Source: Streptomyces griseosporeus (GTDB taxonomy: Bacteria; Actinomycetota; Actinomycetes; Streptomycetales; Streptomycetaceae). From it: a stretch of 64,000 bases of DNA. A program made the translations under genes and the position numbers. Below, one piece after another: positions 21,750-30,950 of this stretch (its first letter is position 1; each line of letters starts with the position of its first letter). Location: positions 62,001 to 126,000 of the forward strand of contig NZ_BNBR01000003.1 of assembly GCF_014656055.1 (NCBI RefSeq), written 5' to 3'. The notes beneath the pieces were generated by a model that was not told the origin of the DNA, did no database searches, and saw nothing but the letters and a program-made list of their open reading frames with translations.

Positions 21750-23177
21750 TCAGCTGTCGAAGCCCAGGCCCAGCCGGTCCATCGTGCGCAGCCACAGGTT
21801 GCGCCGCCCGCCGTGCGCGTCCGCGCGGGCCAGCGACCACTTGGTGAGCGCGATGCCGGTCCAGGCGAACGGCTCCGGCGGGAACGGCAGCGGCTTCTTG
21901 CGGACCATCTCCAGCTCGGTGCGCTCGGTCCGCTCCCCCGCCAGCAGGTCCAGCATCACGTCCGCGCCGAACCGGGTCGCGCCGACGCCGAGGCCGGTGA
22001 ACCCGGCCGCGTACGCCACCCGGCCCTGGTGGGCGGTGCCGAAGAACGCCGAGAAGCGGGAGCAGGTGTCGATCGCGCCGCCCCAGGCGTGCGTGAAGCG
22101 GACGCCCTCCAGCTGTGGGAAGCAGGTGAAGAAGTGCCCGGCGAGCTTGGCGTAGGTCTCCGGGCGGTCGTCGTACTCGGCGCGCACCCGGCCGCCGTAC
22201 GGGTAGATCGCGTCGTAGCCGCCCCACAGGATGCGGTTGTCGGCGGAGAGCCGGAAGTAGTGGAACTGGTTGGCCGAGTCCCCGAGGCCCTGCCGGTTCT
22301 GCCAGCCGACCGACTTCAGCTGCTCGTCCGTGAGCGGCTCGGTCATCAGCGCGTAGTCGTAGACCGGAACCGTGTAGGCGCGGACCCGCCGGACGAGGTT
22401 CGGGAAGATGTTCGTGCCGAGCGCCACCTGCCGGGCGCGGACCCGCCCGTACGGGGTGCGTACGGCCATGCCGGCGCCGTACGGCTTCAGCGTCAGGGCG
22501 GGGGTGTGCTCGTAGACGCGGACGCCGAGGGCGAGGCAGGCCCGCTTCAGGCCCCAGACCAGCTTGGCCGGGTTCAGCATGGCCACCCCGCGGCGGTCGT
22601 ACAGGCCGGCCCGGAAGGTCGGTGAGTTCACCTGCTCGCGGACCTCGTCGGCGTCCAGGTACTCGACGCCGTCGGCGAGGCCGTGGCGCCGCATCTCCTC
22701 GTACCACTCGCGCAGTTCGGCCGCCTGGTACGGCTCGGTCGCGACGTCGATCTCGCCGGTGCGTTCGAAGTCGCAGTCGAGGGAGTGGCGGGCGACCGCC
22801 TGCTCGATCTCGTCGAGGTTGCGGGCGCCCAGCTCCTCCAGCTTGTGGATCTCGTCCGGCCAGCGGGTCAGGCCGTTGGGCAGGCCATGGGTGAGGGAGG
22901 CGGCGCAGAAGCCGCCGTTGCGGCCCGAGGCGGCCCAGCCCACCTCGCGGCCCTCCAGCAGGACCACGTCCCGCCGCGGGTCGCGCTCCTTGGCGAGGAG
23001 CGCGGTCCACAGTCCGCTGTAGCCGCCGCCGACGACGAGCAGATCGCAGGTCTCGGCGGCGGTGAGGGCGGGTTCGGGGCGGGGCCTGCCGGGGTCGTCC
23101 AGCCAGTACGGGACCGGCTGGGCGTCAGAGAGTGCTTGCGTCCATCGGTTGTCACGACTCATGGCGCTCGGGGCCAT
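21750..23177 (-). CDS. FAD-dependent amine oxidoreductase (gamma-glutamylputrescine oxidase-like)
   Basis: A 475-residue flavoprotein of the D-amino-acid oxidase/GlpD superfamily. The dinucleotide-binding motif is LLVVGGGYSGLWTAL (47-60), followed by EGREVGWAASGRNGG, which in related enzymes contacts FAD. A second FAD contact is AAGFTGLGVGATRFGADVM (~405). Closest known role is oxidation of gamma-glutamylputrescine or a similar polyamine derivative to an aldehyde (PuuB-type). It is the last gene of an operon with PotABCD and an aldehyde dehydrogenase, which supports that role. A gamma-glutamyl-polyamine synthetase is not in the window. The ATG at 23177 has a GGGAG site. Confidence 0.85.
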   Translation of the reverse strand: MAPSAMSRDNRWTQALSDAQPVPYWLDDPGRPRPEPALTAAETCDLLVVGGGYSGLWTALLAKERDPRRDVVLLEGREVGWAASGRNGGFCAASLTHGLPNGLTRWPDEIHKLEELGARNLDEIEQAVARHSLDCDFERTGEIDVATEPYQAAELREWYEEMRRHGLADGVEYLDADEVREQVNSPTFRAGLYDRRGVAMLNPAKLVWGLKRACLALGVRVYEHTPALTLKPYGAGMAVRTPYGRVRARQVALGTNIFPNLVRRVRAYTVPVYDYALMTEPLTDEQLKSVGWQNRQGLGDSANQFHYFRLSADNRILWGGYDAIYPYGGRVRAEYDDRPETYAKLAGHFFTCFPQLEGVRFTHAWGGAIDTCSRFSAFFGTAHQGRVAYAAGFTGLGVGATRFGADVMLDLLAGERTERTELEMVRKKPLPFPPEPFAWTGIALTKWSLARADAHGGRRNLWLRTMDRLGLGFDS

Positions 23178-23199
23178 GATTTCAACTCCCTACGGGGGC

Positions 23200-24000
23200 T
23201 TATGCCTTTTGTTTGTTGCGGCGGTTCCCGATGACCATCGACGTCAGGACGAGCAGGACGGCGATGAGGAACATGGCCGTGCCGATCACGTTGATCTGGA
23301 CCGGTGTGCCGCGCTGGGCCGAACCCCACACGAACATGGGGAACGTGACGGTCGAACCGGCGTTGAAGTTGGTGATGATGAAATCGTCGAAGGAGAGCGC
23401 GAAGGCGAGCAGCGCGCCCGCGGCGATTCCGGGGGCCGCGATGGGCAGGGTGACACGCAGGAACGTCTGCACCGGTCCGGCGTAGAGGTCCTGGGCGGCC
23501 TGCTCCAGGCGCGGGTCCATCGACATCACACGGGCCTTGACGGCGGTGACGACGAAGCTGAGGCAGAACATGATGTGGGCGATGAGGATCGTCCAGAAGC
23601 CGAGCTGCGCGCCCATGTTGAGGAACAGGGTGAGCAGGCTGGCCGCCATGACGACCTCGGGCATCGCCATCGGCAGGAAGATCAGCGAGTTGACCGTGCC
23701 GCGCGCCCGGAAGCGGTAGCGGACCAGGGCGAAGGCGATCATCGTGCCGAGGACGGTGGCGCCGAGCGTCGCCCAGAACGCGATCTGGAGGCTGAGCGAG
23801 AGCGAGCCGCACATGTCGGCGACGCCGCACGGGTCCTTCCAGGCGTCCGTGGAGAACTGCTGCCACTCGTAGTTGAAGCGGCCCTTGGGCTGGTTGAAGG
23901 AGAACACCGTGACGACGATGTTCGGCAGCAGCAGATAGGCGAGCGTCACGAGTCCCGCGAGGACGACGAGATTGCGCTTGAGGAAGTTGACGAAGGGCAT
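23200..24000 (-). CDS. potC: Spermidine/putrescine ABC transporter permease PotC
   Basis: A 266-residue inner-membrane permease with six predicted spans. The EAA loop is LEQAAQDLYAGPVQTFLRVTLP (cut here: LEQAAQDLYAG then FLRVTLP). FALSFDDFIITNF, typical of PotC, follows near residue 215. Its ATG directly abuts the TAA of potB (TAAATG), so translation is coupled. It pairs with PotB as the membrane channel for polyamine uptake, driven by PotA and fed by the PotD lipoprotein. Family identity is secure; which polyamine is preferred cannot be read from sequence. Confidence 0.92.
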   Translation of the reverse strand: MPFVNFLKRNLVVLAGLVTLAYLLLPNIVVTVFSFNQPKGRFNYEWQQFSTDAWKDPCGVADMCGSLSLSLQIAFWATLGATVLGTMIAFALVRYRFRARGTVNSLIFLPMAMPEVVMAASLLTLFLNMGAQLGFWTILIAHIMFCLSFVVTAVKARVMSMDPRLEQAAQDLYAGPVQTFLRVTLPIAAPGIAAGALLAFALSFDDFIITNFNAGSTVTFPMFVWGSAQRGTPVQINVIGTAMFLIAVLLVLTSMVIGNRRNKQKA

Positions 24001-24930
24001 TTAGACCAGATCCTCCGTCCCGGACCTGCGGATGTAGACCGTGACCATGAGCAGGATCCCGGCCATGAGGATGAAGGACAGCGCGGCGGCCGTCGGGTAG
24101 TCCAGGATCCGCAGGAACTGCGTCTGGATGACGTTGCCGATCATGCGGGTGTCGGTGGAGCCGAGGAGTTCGGCGTTGACGTAGTCGCCGGCCGCCGGGA
24201 TGAAGGTCAGCAGCGTGCCGGAGACCACGCCCGGCATCGACAGCGGGAAGGTGACCTTGCGGAAGGTGGTCCACGGCCTGGCGTACAGATCGCCGGCCGC
24301 CTCGTGCAGCCGCCCGTCGATCCGCTCCAGCGAGGTGTACAGCGGCAGGATCATGAACGGCAGGAAGTTGTACGTCAGACCGCACACCACCGCCATCGGG
24401 GTGGCCAGCACGCGGTCGCCGGCCGTCCAGCCGAGCCAGCCGGTGATGTCCAGGACGTGCAGCGTGTTGAGCGCGCCGACGACCGGCCCGCCGTCGGCGA
24501 GGATCGTCTTCCACGCCAGGGTGCGGATCAGGAAGCTGGTGAAGAACGGCGCGATCACCAGGATCATCACCAGGTTCTTCCAGCGGCCCGCACGGAAGGC
24601 GATCAGGTAGGCCAGCGGGTAGCCGAGCAGCAGGCACAGCACCGTCGCCGACGCCGCGTAGGCGATCGAGCGCAGGAACTGCGGCCAGTACTCGGACAGG
24701 GCGTCCCAGTAGGTGGCGAAGTGCCAGGTGACCTTGTAGCCGGCCTCCAGCGAGCCCGTCTGCACGGACGTGGACGCCTGGTAGATCATCGGCAGCGCGA
24801 AGAAGACGATCAGCCACAGGATGCCGGGCAGCAGCAGCCAGTACGGCGTGAGGCGGCCCCGCTTGCGCGGCGGCTTCTTCTCGGGCGCGGTCGGGGTCAG
24901 AGGCGGTGGCGCCTCGGTCAGCGTCGCCAT
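24001..24930 (-). CDS. potB: Spermidine/putrescine ABC transporter permease PotB
   Basis: A 309-residue permease with a ~28-residue proline-rich cytosolic N-terminus and six spans; the first is YWLLLPGILWLIVFFALPMI. The EAA motif is LHEAAGDLYARPWTTFRKVT, and LTFIPAAGDYVNAELLG near residue 240 is characteristic of PotB. Its start overlaps the potA stop by one base (TGATG), and its own stop abuts potC. It forms the polyamine channel with PotC. Confidence 0.92.
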   Translation of the reverse strand: MATLTEAPPPLTPTAPEKKPPRKRGRLTPYWLLLPGILWLIVFFALPMIYQASTSVQTGSLEAGYKVTWHFATYWDALSEYWPQFLRSIAYAASATVLCLLLGYPLAYLIAFRAGRWKNLVMILVIAPFFTSFLIRTLAWKTILADGGPVVGALNTLHVLDITGWLGWTAGDRVLATPMAVVCGLTYNFLPFMILPLYTSLERIDGRLHEAAGDLYARPWTTFRKVTFPLSMPGVVSGTLLTFIPAAGDYVNAELLGSTDTRMIGNVIQTQFLRILDYPTAAALSFILMAGILLMVTVYIRRSGTEDLV

Positions 24931-26075
24931 CAGACCGCCTCTTCCTCGATGCCCGCGTCGATGTCCTGGGTCGCGTCGAGGCCGAAGGTGTGCGCCGGGT
25001 TCCAGTGCAGGACGACCTCGGCGCCGGGGACGAGGCGGCCGTCGCGCTCGACGTTCTGGACGTAGACCGCGAGTTCGTCGCAGACGGGGCTGTCGATGAC
25101 GTACTGCGTGGAGACGCCGATGAAGCTGGCGTCGGCGATCCTCCCGGTGACCCGGTTGCGGCCCTCGGGGATCTCCCCCGCGTCGTCGGCGTGCGTGAGG
25201 GAGATCTTCTCGGGGCGGACGCCGACCAGCACCCTGCCGCCGGCCGTGGTGGGCGCGGAGCAGCGCGCCTCGGGCAGGACCAGCTTGCCGCCGCCGGCCT
25301 TGAGGACGATGTCGTCGCCGCTCTTGGTGTCGACCTCGGCCTCGATCAGGTTGGAGGTGCCGAGGAAGTTCGCGACGAACGTGGTCTGCGGGTTCTCGTA
25401 CAGGTCGGTGGGGGCGCCGAGCTGCTCGACGCGGCCCGCGTTCATCACGGCGACCGTGTCGGCCATGGTCATGGCCTCCTCCTGGTCGTGCGTGACGTGG
25501 ACGAAGGTGATGCCGACCTCGGTCTGGATGCGCTTGAGCTCCAGCTGCATCTGGCGGCGCAGCTTCAGGTCGAGGGCGCCGAGCGGCTCGTCGAGCAGCA
25601 GCACCTTGGGGTGGTTGATCAGGGCGCGGGCGACCGCGACGCGCTGCTGCTGGCCACCGGAGAGCTGGTGGGGTTTCTTGCGGGCCTGCTCGCCGAGCTG
25701 GACCAGCTCCAGCATGTCCTCGACCTGCTTCTTCACGCTCTTGATGCCGCGCCGGCGCAGGCCGAAGGCGACGTTCTCGAAGATGTCGAGGTGCGGGAAG
25801 AGGGCGTAGGACTGGAAGACCGTGTTCACGGGCCGCTTGTACGGCGGCAGCGCGGTCACGTCCTGGTCGCCGAGGCGGACGGTGCCGGTGGTGGGCTCCT
25901 CCAGGCCGGCGATCATGCGCAGGGTGGTGGTCTTGCCGCAGCCCGAGGCGCCGAGCAGGGCGAAGAAGGAGCCCTGCGGGACGGTCAGGTCGAGCGGGTG
26001 CACGGCCGTGAAGGAGCCGTAGGTCTTGCTGATGCCGGAGAGGCGGACGTCGCCGCTGCTGTCTGTCGTCTTCAT
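24930..26075 (-). CDS. potA: Spermidine/putrescine ABC transporter ATPase PotA
   Basis: A ~381-residue ABC ATPase. Walker A is [10 protein letters not shown] (42-51), the signature is [16 protein letters not shown] (~138), Walker B is [12 protein letters not shown] and the H-loop is THDQEEA. A C-terminal TOBE-type domain runs from ~250. It energises polyamine import through PotBC. ATG 26075 is preferred; a GTG at 26084 overlapping the potD stop (GTGA) would add three residues and is equally compatible with coupling. The stop overlaps potB. Longer upstream readings lie in the potD gene and are spurious. Confidence 0.93.
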   Translation of the reverse strand: MKTTDSSGDVRLSGISKTYGSFTAVHPLDLTVPQGSFFALLGASGCGKTTTLRMIAGLEEPTTGTVRLGDQDVTALPPYKRPVNTVFQSYALFPHLDIFENVAFGLRRRGIKSVKKQVEDMLELVQLGEQARKKPHQLSGGQQQRVAVARALINHPKVLLLDEPLGALDLKLRRQMQLELKRIQTEVGITFVHVTHDQEEAMTMADTVAVMNAGRVEQLGAPTDLYENPQTTFVANFLGTSNLIEAEVDTKSGDDIVLKAGGGKLVLPEARCSAPTTAGGRVLVGVRPEKISLTHADDAGEIPEGRNRVTGRIADASFIGVSTQYVIDSPVCDELAVYVQNVERDGRLVPGAEVVLHWNPAHTFGLDATQDIDAGIEEEAV

Positions 26076-26080
26076 CGTCG

Positions 26081-27328
26081 TCACGCCCCAGTGAGCTTCG
26101 CGAACTTCGTCTCGTAGGCGGTCTCTTCCTGCTGGCTCAGTGAGCGGAAGGAACGGGACCTGGCCTGCATGGCCTTGTCGGGAAGGATCAGCGGGTTGGC
26201 CGCCGCGTCCTTGTCGATCTTCGCAAGCTCGTCCTTCACGCCGTCGACGGGACAGACGTAGTTGATGTAGGCGGCGAGCTGGGCGGCGACCGGGGGCTCG
26301 TAGTAGTAGTCGATGAGCCGCTCGGCGTTGGTCTTGTGCCGTGCCTTGTTGGGGACGCACAGGTTGTCGCTGGAGGTCAGGTAGCCGCTGTCGGGGATCA
26401 CGAAGTCCACGTCGGGGCTGTCCGCCTTCAGCTGGACCACGTCACCGGCCCAGGCGAGGCAGGCCGCGAGGTCGCCCTTGGTGAGGTCGGAGGTGTAGTC
26501 GTTGCCGGTGAACCGGCGGATCTGGCCCTTGTCGACGCCCTTCTGCAGCCGGGCGATCGCCGCGTCGTAGTCGTCGTCGGTGAACCGGCCCGGGTCCTTG
26601 CCCATGTCCAGCAGCGTCATGCCCATGGTGTCGCGCATCTCGGTGAGGAAGCCGACGCGGCCCTTGAGCTTGGGGTTGTCGAGCAGGTCGGAGACCGACT
26701 TCACCTCGACGCCGTCGAGGGCCTTCTTGTTGTAGGCGATGACCGTGGAGATGCCCTGCCAGGGGTAGGAGTAGGCGCGCCCCGGGTCCCAGTCCGGCGT
26801 GCGGAACTGCGGCGAGAGGTTGGCGAAGGCGTGCGGTAGGTGGGAGGGGTCCAGCTTCTGCACCCAGCCGAGGCGGATCAGCCGCGCGGCCAGCCAGTCG
26901 GTGAGGACGATGAGGTCGCGGCCGGTGTCCTGGCCCGCGGCGAGCTGCGGCTTGATCTTGCCGAAGAACTCGTTGTTGTCGTTGATGTCCTCGGTGTACT
27001 TGACCTTGATGCCGGTCCGTTTGGTGAAGGCGTCGAGCGTCGGGTGGTGTTTGCCGCTGTCGTCGACGTCCATGTACTCGGTCCAGTTGGAGAAGCTGAC
27101 GGTCTTCTCCGTGGCCGAGTGGTCCTCGGCGGACGTGCCGCCCGCGGTCTTGCCGGCCGCGGGGATCCCGCAGGCGCTCAGCGCCCCGAGTCCGCCCAGA
27201 GTGAGCGCGCCGCCCGCGGAGGCGCGCAGCAGCGAACGGCGGGTGAGGGCGGCCCTGCCGTTGCGGTAGCTGCGCCTGATGGCGGCCACCTGGGCCGGGG
27301 TCAGGCGGTCGGGCTCGTACTGCTCCAT
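26081..27328 (-). CDS. potD: Polyamine-binding lipoprotein PotD
   Basis: A 415-residue binding protein. The start at ATG 27328 leaves an unusually long N-region of ~28 residues before the twin-arginine stretch TRRSLLRAS (29-37). A lipobox ends at Cys53 (GALSAC). The mature domain shows SNWTEYMD, YTEDINDNNEFFGKI, WQGISTVIAYN and CLAWAGDVVQL, close to spermidine/putrescine-binding proteins. The acidic and aromatic residues in these segments usually line the polyamine pocket. It lies between the operon's aldehyde dehydrogenase (53 bp upstream) and potA. Tat export with lipid anchoring is predicted. Confidence 0.92.
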   Translation of the reverse strand: MEQYEPDRLTPAQVAAIRRSYRNGRAALTRRSLLRASAGGALTLGGLGALSACGIPAAGKTAGGTSAEDHSATEKTVSFSNWTEYMDVDDSGKHHPTLDAFTKRTGIKVKYTEDINDNNEFFGKIKPQLAAGQDTGRDLIVLTDWLAARLIRLGWVQKLDPSHLPHAFANLSPQFRTPDWDPGRAYSYPWQGISTVIAYNKKALDGVEVKSVSDLLDNPKLKGRVGFLTEMRDTMGMTLLDMGKDPGRFTDDDYDAAIARLQKGVDKGQIRRFTGNDYTSDLTKGDLAACLAWAGDVVQLKADSPDVDFVIPDSGYLTSSDNLCVPNKARHKTNAERLIDYYYEPPVAAQLAAYINYVCPVDGVKDELAKIDKDAAANPLILPDKAMQARSRSFRSLSQQEETAYETKFAKLTGA

Positions 27329-27381
27329 GCGCGTGGTGCCCTTTCGGGAGGGTTCGGCCGTGGTCGGCGGCCTTGGCGTGG

Positions 27382-28890
27382 CTATCGGTCCCCGAAGACG
27401 GTGCGGTGCCAGTCCTTCCTGGCCACCGCGGTGTTGTCGAACATGACGTGCTTGATCTGGGTGTACTCCTCGAACGAGTACATCGACATGTCCTTGCCGA
27501 AGCCGGACTGCTTGGCGCCGCCGTGCGGCATCTCGCTGATGATCGGGATGTGGTCGTTGATCCACACACACCCCGCCTTGATCTCGCGTGTCGCGCGGTT
27601 CGCCCGGTAGACGTCCCGGCTCCACGCGGAGGCGGCCAGCCCGTACGGGGTGTCGTTGGCGAGCCGGATGCCCTCCTCGTCGGTGTCGAACGGCAGGACG
27701 ACGAGGACCGGTCCGAAGATCTCGGCCTGGACGATCTCGCTGTCCTGCGGTGCGTCCACCACCAGGGTGGGCCGGTAGTAGGCCCCCTTGGCAAGGTCCC
27801 CGCCCGGCGCCTCGCCGCCGGTCACCACGCGCGCGTAGGCACGCGCCCGGTCGACGAAGCCGGCCACCCGGTCCCGCTGGGCGTGCGAGATGAGCGGGCC
27901 GAGGTCGGTGCCCGGGGCGAACGGGTCGCCGAGCCGGACGGTCTCCATGAGGGCGGCCGTCCGCTCGACGAACGCCTCGTACAGCGGTCGCTGCACGTAC
28001 GCGCGCGTGGCGGCCGTGCAGTCCTGGCCGGTGTTGATGAGCGCGCCCGCGACCGCGCCGTTGGCGGCGGCCTCGACGTCGGCGTCGTCGAAGACGACGA
28101 AGGGTGCCTTGCCGCCCAGCTCCAGGTGGAGGCGCTTGACGGTGGCGGTGGCGACCTCGGCGACGCGCTTGCCGACGGCCGTGGAGCCGGTGAAGGAGGT
28201 CATCGCCACGTCGGGGTGGCCGACCAGGTGCTCGCCGGCCACGCGGCCGGTGCCGGTGACGATGTTGACCACACCGTCCGGGATCCCGGCCTCGGTGGCG
28301 GCCTCGGCGAACAGCAGCGAGGTCAGCGGGGTCAGCTCGGCGGGCTTCAGCACGATGGTGTTGCCCGCGGCGATCGCCGGGAGGATCTTCCAGGCGGCCA
28401 TCTGGAGGGGGTAGTTCCAGGGCGCGATGGAGCCGACGACACCGATCGCCTCTCGGCGGACGTACGAGGTGTGGTCGCCGGAGTACTCACCGGCCGACTG
28501 CCCCTGCAGGTGCCGTGCGGCGCCGGCGAAGAAGGCCGTGTTGTCGATCGTGCCCGGCACGTCGAACTCGCGGGTCAGCTTCAGCGGCTTGCCGCACTGC
28601 AGGGACTCGGCGCGGGCCAGCTCGTCGGCGCGGTCGGCCAGGCGGGCGGCGAAGCGGTGCAGGGCGTCGGAGCGCTCGGCGGGGGTGGCACCGGCCCAGG
28701 CCGGGAACGCCTCGCGGGCGGCGGCGACGGCGGCGTCGACGTCCTCGGTGCCGGCGAGCTCGTACGTGAAGACGTCGGTGCCGGTGGCCGGGTCGACCAC
28801 GGCGTGGGTGGCGCCCGAGGTGCCGTGGGTGAGGCGGCCCGCGATGAACTGCGCGCCGTCCCCGAAACGTTCCTGTGCGGGGAACTGCAT
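27382..28890 (-). CDS. Gamma-aminobutyraldehyde dehydrogenase-type aldehyde dehydrogenase
   Basis: A 502-residue aldehyde dehydrogenase and first gene of the polyamine operon. It shows IAPWNYPLQMAAWK (~150), the general base in LELGGKAP (~250), the catalytic cysteine in NTGQDCTAATRAYV (~285), and the C-terminal ISEMPHGGAKQSGFGKDM signature of the betaine/aminobutyraldehyde branch. Expected reaction is oxidation of 4-aminobutyraldehyde, or its gamma-glutamyl derivative, to GABA or gamma-glutamyl-GABA. Order in the operon is dehydrogenase, potD, potA, potB, potC, FAD oxidase. A long inverted repeat lies about 100 bp upstream and recurs before the second such dehydrogenase in this window. Confidence 0.9.
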   Translation of the reverse strand: MQFPAQERFGDGAQFIAGRLTHGTSGATHAVVDPATGTDVFTYELAGTEDVDAAVAAAREAFPAWAGATPAERSDALHRFAARLADRADELARAESLQCGKPLKLTREFDVPGTIDNTAFFAGAARHLQGQSAGEYSGDHTSYVRREAIGVVGSIAPWNYPLQMAAWKILPAIAAGNTIVLKPAELTPLTSLLFAEAATEAGIPDGVVNIVTGTGRVAGEHLVGHPDVAMTSFTGSTAVGKRVAEVATATVKRLHLELGGKAPFVVFDDADVEAAANGAVAGALINTGQDCTAATRAYVQRPLYEAFVERTAALMETVRLGDPFAPGTDLGPLISHAQRDRVAGFVDRARAYARVVTGGEAPGGDLAKGAYYRPTLVVDAPQDSEIVQAEIFGPVLVVLPFDTDEEGIRLANDTPYGLAASAWSRDVYRANRATREIKAGCVWINDHIPIISEMPHGGAKQSGFGKDMSMYSFEEYTQIKHVMFDNTAVARKDWHRTVFGDR

Positions 28891-28993
28891 GTCGCTCTCC
28901 TCCGCCGGTCACCCCCCTCGAACGGGGGTGGGTGGCGTAGCTCCAGCTCGATTTGAGTGCCGATCCTGACAGAGCCATGGGACGCCAACAAGT

Positions 28994-29029
28994 GATTCCG
29001 TTGTTGCCTTTTGGTTACGCGACGGAATC
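28994..29029. promoter_or_regulatory. Candidate AsnC/Lrp operator upstream of the polyamine operon
   Basis: GATTCCGTTG (28994-29003), a 16-nt spacer and CGACGGAATC (29020-29029) form an inverted repeat. The same layout (arms ending CGTTG, 16-nt spacer) is found at 37699-37736 beside an AsnC-family gene. An overlapping CAACAA-N9-TTGTTG repeat (28986-29006) shares the left arm. Confidence 0.6.
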
Positions 29030-29125
29030 TGTCGACCAGGTGTCGAGTCACGGCGGAAAAGGCAGGACGCAGTGTCAGTGGTGCGTGCCAGACTCGCATG
29101 CATGGAAAGGATCACGGGGGATGTC

Positions 29126-29689
29126 ATGCGGACGATCGACTCCTGGGAGTCCCTGATCAGGCAGGTCCGCGCGGGCGCGGGCGTGAGGTACCTCTTCTTC
29201 TGGGGCCACCGGCCGCGGCCCGACGGGCAGGTCGGCGCGAGCTGTCTGAGCCAGTGGTGGCCGTCGCCGTTCGAGGTGGACGGGGTGACGTACGGGACGG
29301 CCGAGCACTGGATGATGGCCGAGAAGGCCCGGCTGTTCGGCGACGCGGAGGCCGAGCGGCAGGTGCTGGCGGCGGAGCATCCCGCGCAGGCGAAGAAGGC
29401 GGGGCGGCTGGTGCGCGGCTTCGCCGAGGACATATGGGAGCGGGAGCGGTTCCGGAGCGTCGTCGAGGGCAGCGTCCACAAGTTCGCCGCCCATCCCGGC
29501 CTGCGGGAGTTCCTGCTGAACACGGGTACGCGCGTGCTGGTCGAGGCGAGTCCCGTCGACCGGGTGTGGGGCATCGGCCTCGCGGCGGACGACGCGGCGG
29601 CGACGGACCCGGAGCGGTGGCGGGGGCCGAACCTGCTCGGGTTCGCGCTGATGGAGGCGCGGGAGAGATTGCGGAGCGGGGTGCGCTGA
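29126..29689 (+). CDS. NADAR-family N-glycosidase-like protein
   Basis: A 187-residue cytosolic protein of the NADAR (YbiA-like) superfamily. Typical segments are YLFFWGHRP near the start, VTYGTAEHWMMAEKARLFGD (~57-76), and GIGLAADD then WRGPNLLGFALMEAR at the C-terminus. Family members hydrolyse N-glycosidic bonds in damaged riboflavin intermediates. More recently they have been linked to removal of ADP-ribose from guanine. ATG 29126 has a GGGGGA site at 29116-29121; earlier in-frame ATGs lack one. It is divergent from the polyamine operon and monocistronic. Fold assignment is good; the substrate is not determined. Confidence 0.85.
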   Translation: MRTIDSWESLIRQVRAGAGVRYLFFWGHRPRPDGQVGASCLSQWWPSPFEVDGVTYGTAEHWMMAEKARLFGDAEAERQVLAAEHPAQAKKAGRLVRGFAEDIWERERFRSVVEGSVHKFAAHPGLREFLLNTGTRVLVEASPVDRVWGIGLAADDAAATDPERWRGPNLLGFALMEARERLRSGVR

Positions 29690-29699
29690 GGGAGCCCTT

Positions 29700-29744
29700 G
29701 CCCGGCCCCCGGCGATGGACCCCGGTGATCCGGGCCGGCCGGGC
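29700..29744. terminator. Terminator-like hairpin between convergent genes
   Basis: GCCCGGCC (29700-29707) and GGCCGGGC (29737-29744) can pair, with an inner CCCGG/CCGGG helix. It lies between the NADAR and DUF4190 stops. Confidence 0.45.
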
Positions 29745-29754
29745 CGTCGTCGGC

Positions 29755-30795
29755 TCAGGTCGCCAGGACCAGCACCATCATGCCGATACCGAGGACCACA
29801 CCCGCCACGCCGCAGATGATGCCGGCCAGGGCCTGGCCGGCGTTGGTGGCCTGGCCGCGGTTGGCCCTGCTGCGGCCCACCGCGCCGAAGACGATGCCGA
29901 GGACGCCGAGGACGATCGCCACCGGCCACAGGCAGAAGATCGCGGCCGACACGATGCCGACCACGAGCCCCGCGGTGCCGATCCCGTTGCTGGGCGCGGG
30001 CACCATGCCGGGCCAGCCGTAGTAGCCGCCGGGGACCGGCTGGGCCTGCGGGCTGTGGGCGCCGCCGTAGCCGTGCTGCGGGGGGTAGCCGTAGCCGCCG
30101 GCCGGATAGCCGTACGGCACCTGGCCGGGCCCCTCGGGAGCGATGGGCGGCGGCGGGACCGGCTCGCCGGAGGCGGGCGGCGCGAAGGGGTTGCCCTGCG
30201 AGCCGGGGGCGGGGGGTGCGAAGGGGTTGCCCTGCGTGCCGTCGCCGGGGGGCGCGAAGGGGTTGCCCTGCGAGCCGGGGGCGGGCTGGGCCGCGGGGCC
30301 GGGCGGGGCGAACGGGTTGACCGGACCGGCCGGCTGGGCGGTGCCGGAGGCCGGTGGAGCGAACGGATTGCCGGCGCCGTCGGCCGGAGGGGTGGGGCTC
30401 GGCGTCGGCGGGGCGAAGGGAGCGGCCGTGCCGGTCGGCTGGGCGGTGGCGCCCGTGGCCGGGTCGACACCCTCCGGGGCGCCCGGCATCGCGGCGATCG
30501 TCTGCTGGTCGTGCACGGTCGGGGCCGCCGGGGACGGCAGACCGGCGCCGACGGTGTGGCCGGGGCCCTGCTGGGCGTCGTCGGCGGGCGCGGCCCACGG
30601 GGCCGACGCCTGGGGCCGCGCTCCCTCGGTCGCATCCTGGGCGTCCGTCGCCGTGGCCGGCTCGCCCGGACCCTCGGGCTTGCCGAGGGAGACCGGCGGT
30701 GCGGCGTCCCGCTGCTCCGCGGACGTGTCCGCCTTGCCCAAGGACACCGGCGGCACCGCGTCGCGCGGTTCCGGCGTCGGCGCGTCGTCGGACAT
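29755..30795 (-). CDS. DUF4190 membrane protein with NPFAPP repeats
   Basis: A 346-residue protein. The first ~250 residues are disordered, rich in Pro, Gly and Ala, and carry PVSLGK twice near the start and five NPFAPP motifs (plus one APFAPP) between about 120 and 210. A Gly/Tyr-rich stretch (YGYPAGGYGYPPQHGYGG) follows. The C-terminal ~85 residues are a DUF4190 domain with two membrane spans (GLVVGIVSAAIFCLWPVAIV and GIICGVAGVVLGIGMMVLVL). Such proteins are common in actinobacteria and of unknown function; the tail may recruit cytosolic or cell-pole partners. It is transcribed alone, divergent from the deaminase gene. Confidence 0.8.
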   Translation of the reverse strand: MSDDAPTPEPRDAVPPVSLGKADTSAEQRDAAPPVSLGKPEGPGEPATATDAQDATEGARPQASAPWAAPADDAQQGPGHTVGAGLPSPAAPTVHDQQTIAAMPGAPEGVDPATGATAQPTGTAAPFAPPTPSPTPPADGAGNPFAPPASGTAQPAGPVNPFAPPGPAAQPAPGSQGNPFAPPGDGTQGNPFAPPAPGSQGNPFAPPASGEPVPPPPIAPEGPGQVPYGYPAGGYGYPPQHGYGGAHSPQAQPVPGGYYGWPGMVPAPSNGIGTAGLVVGIVSAAIFCLWPVAIVLGVLGIVFGAVGRSRANRGQATNAGQALAGIICGVAGVVLGIGMMVLVLAT

Positions 30796-30950
30796 GCCCA
30801 GGACCCCCTCTGTGTAAAGCGTTCCGTCATGCTAAGGCCAAGGAAGATCCGCCGCCGCTCCGGCCTACGATGATCCCGAGTCACCGATCAGCCGATCACC
30901 CGCGTCCCGTCGCCCGCAGGGCCCGGGGACGCCGTCCCGGGGAGGACCCC

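Noticed and set aside
30870-30950. An earlier ATG start for the deaminase gene
   Set aside because: No ribosome-binding site and an Arg/Pro-rich extension not seen in the family; TTG 30951 has GGGAGGAC at the right distance.
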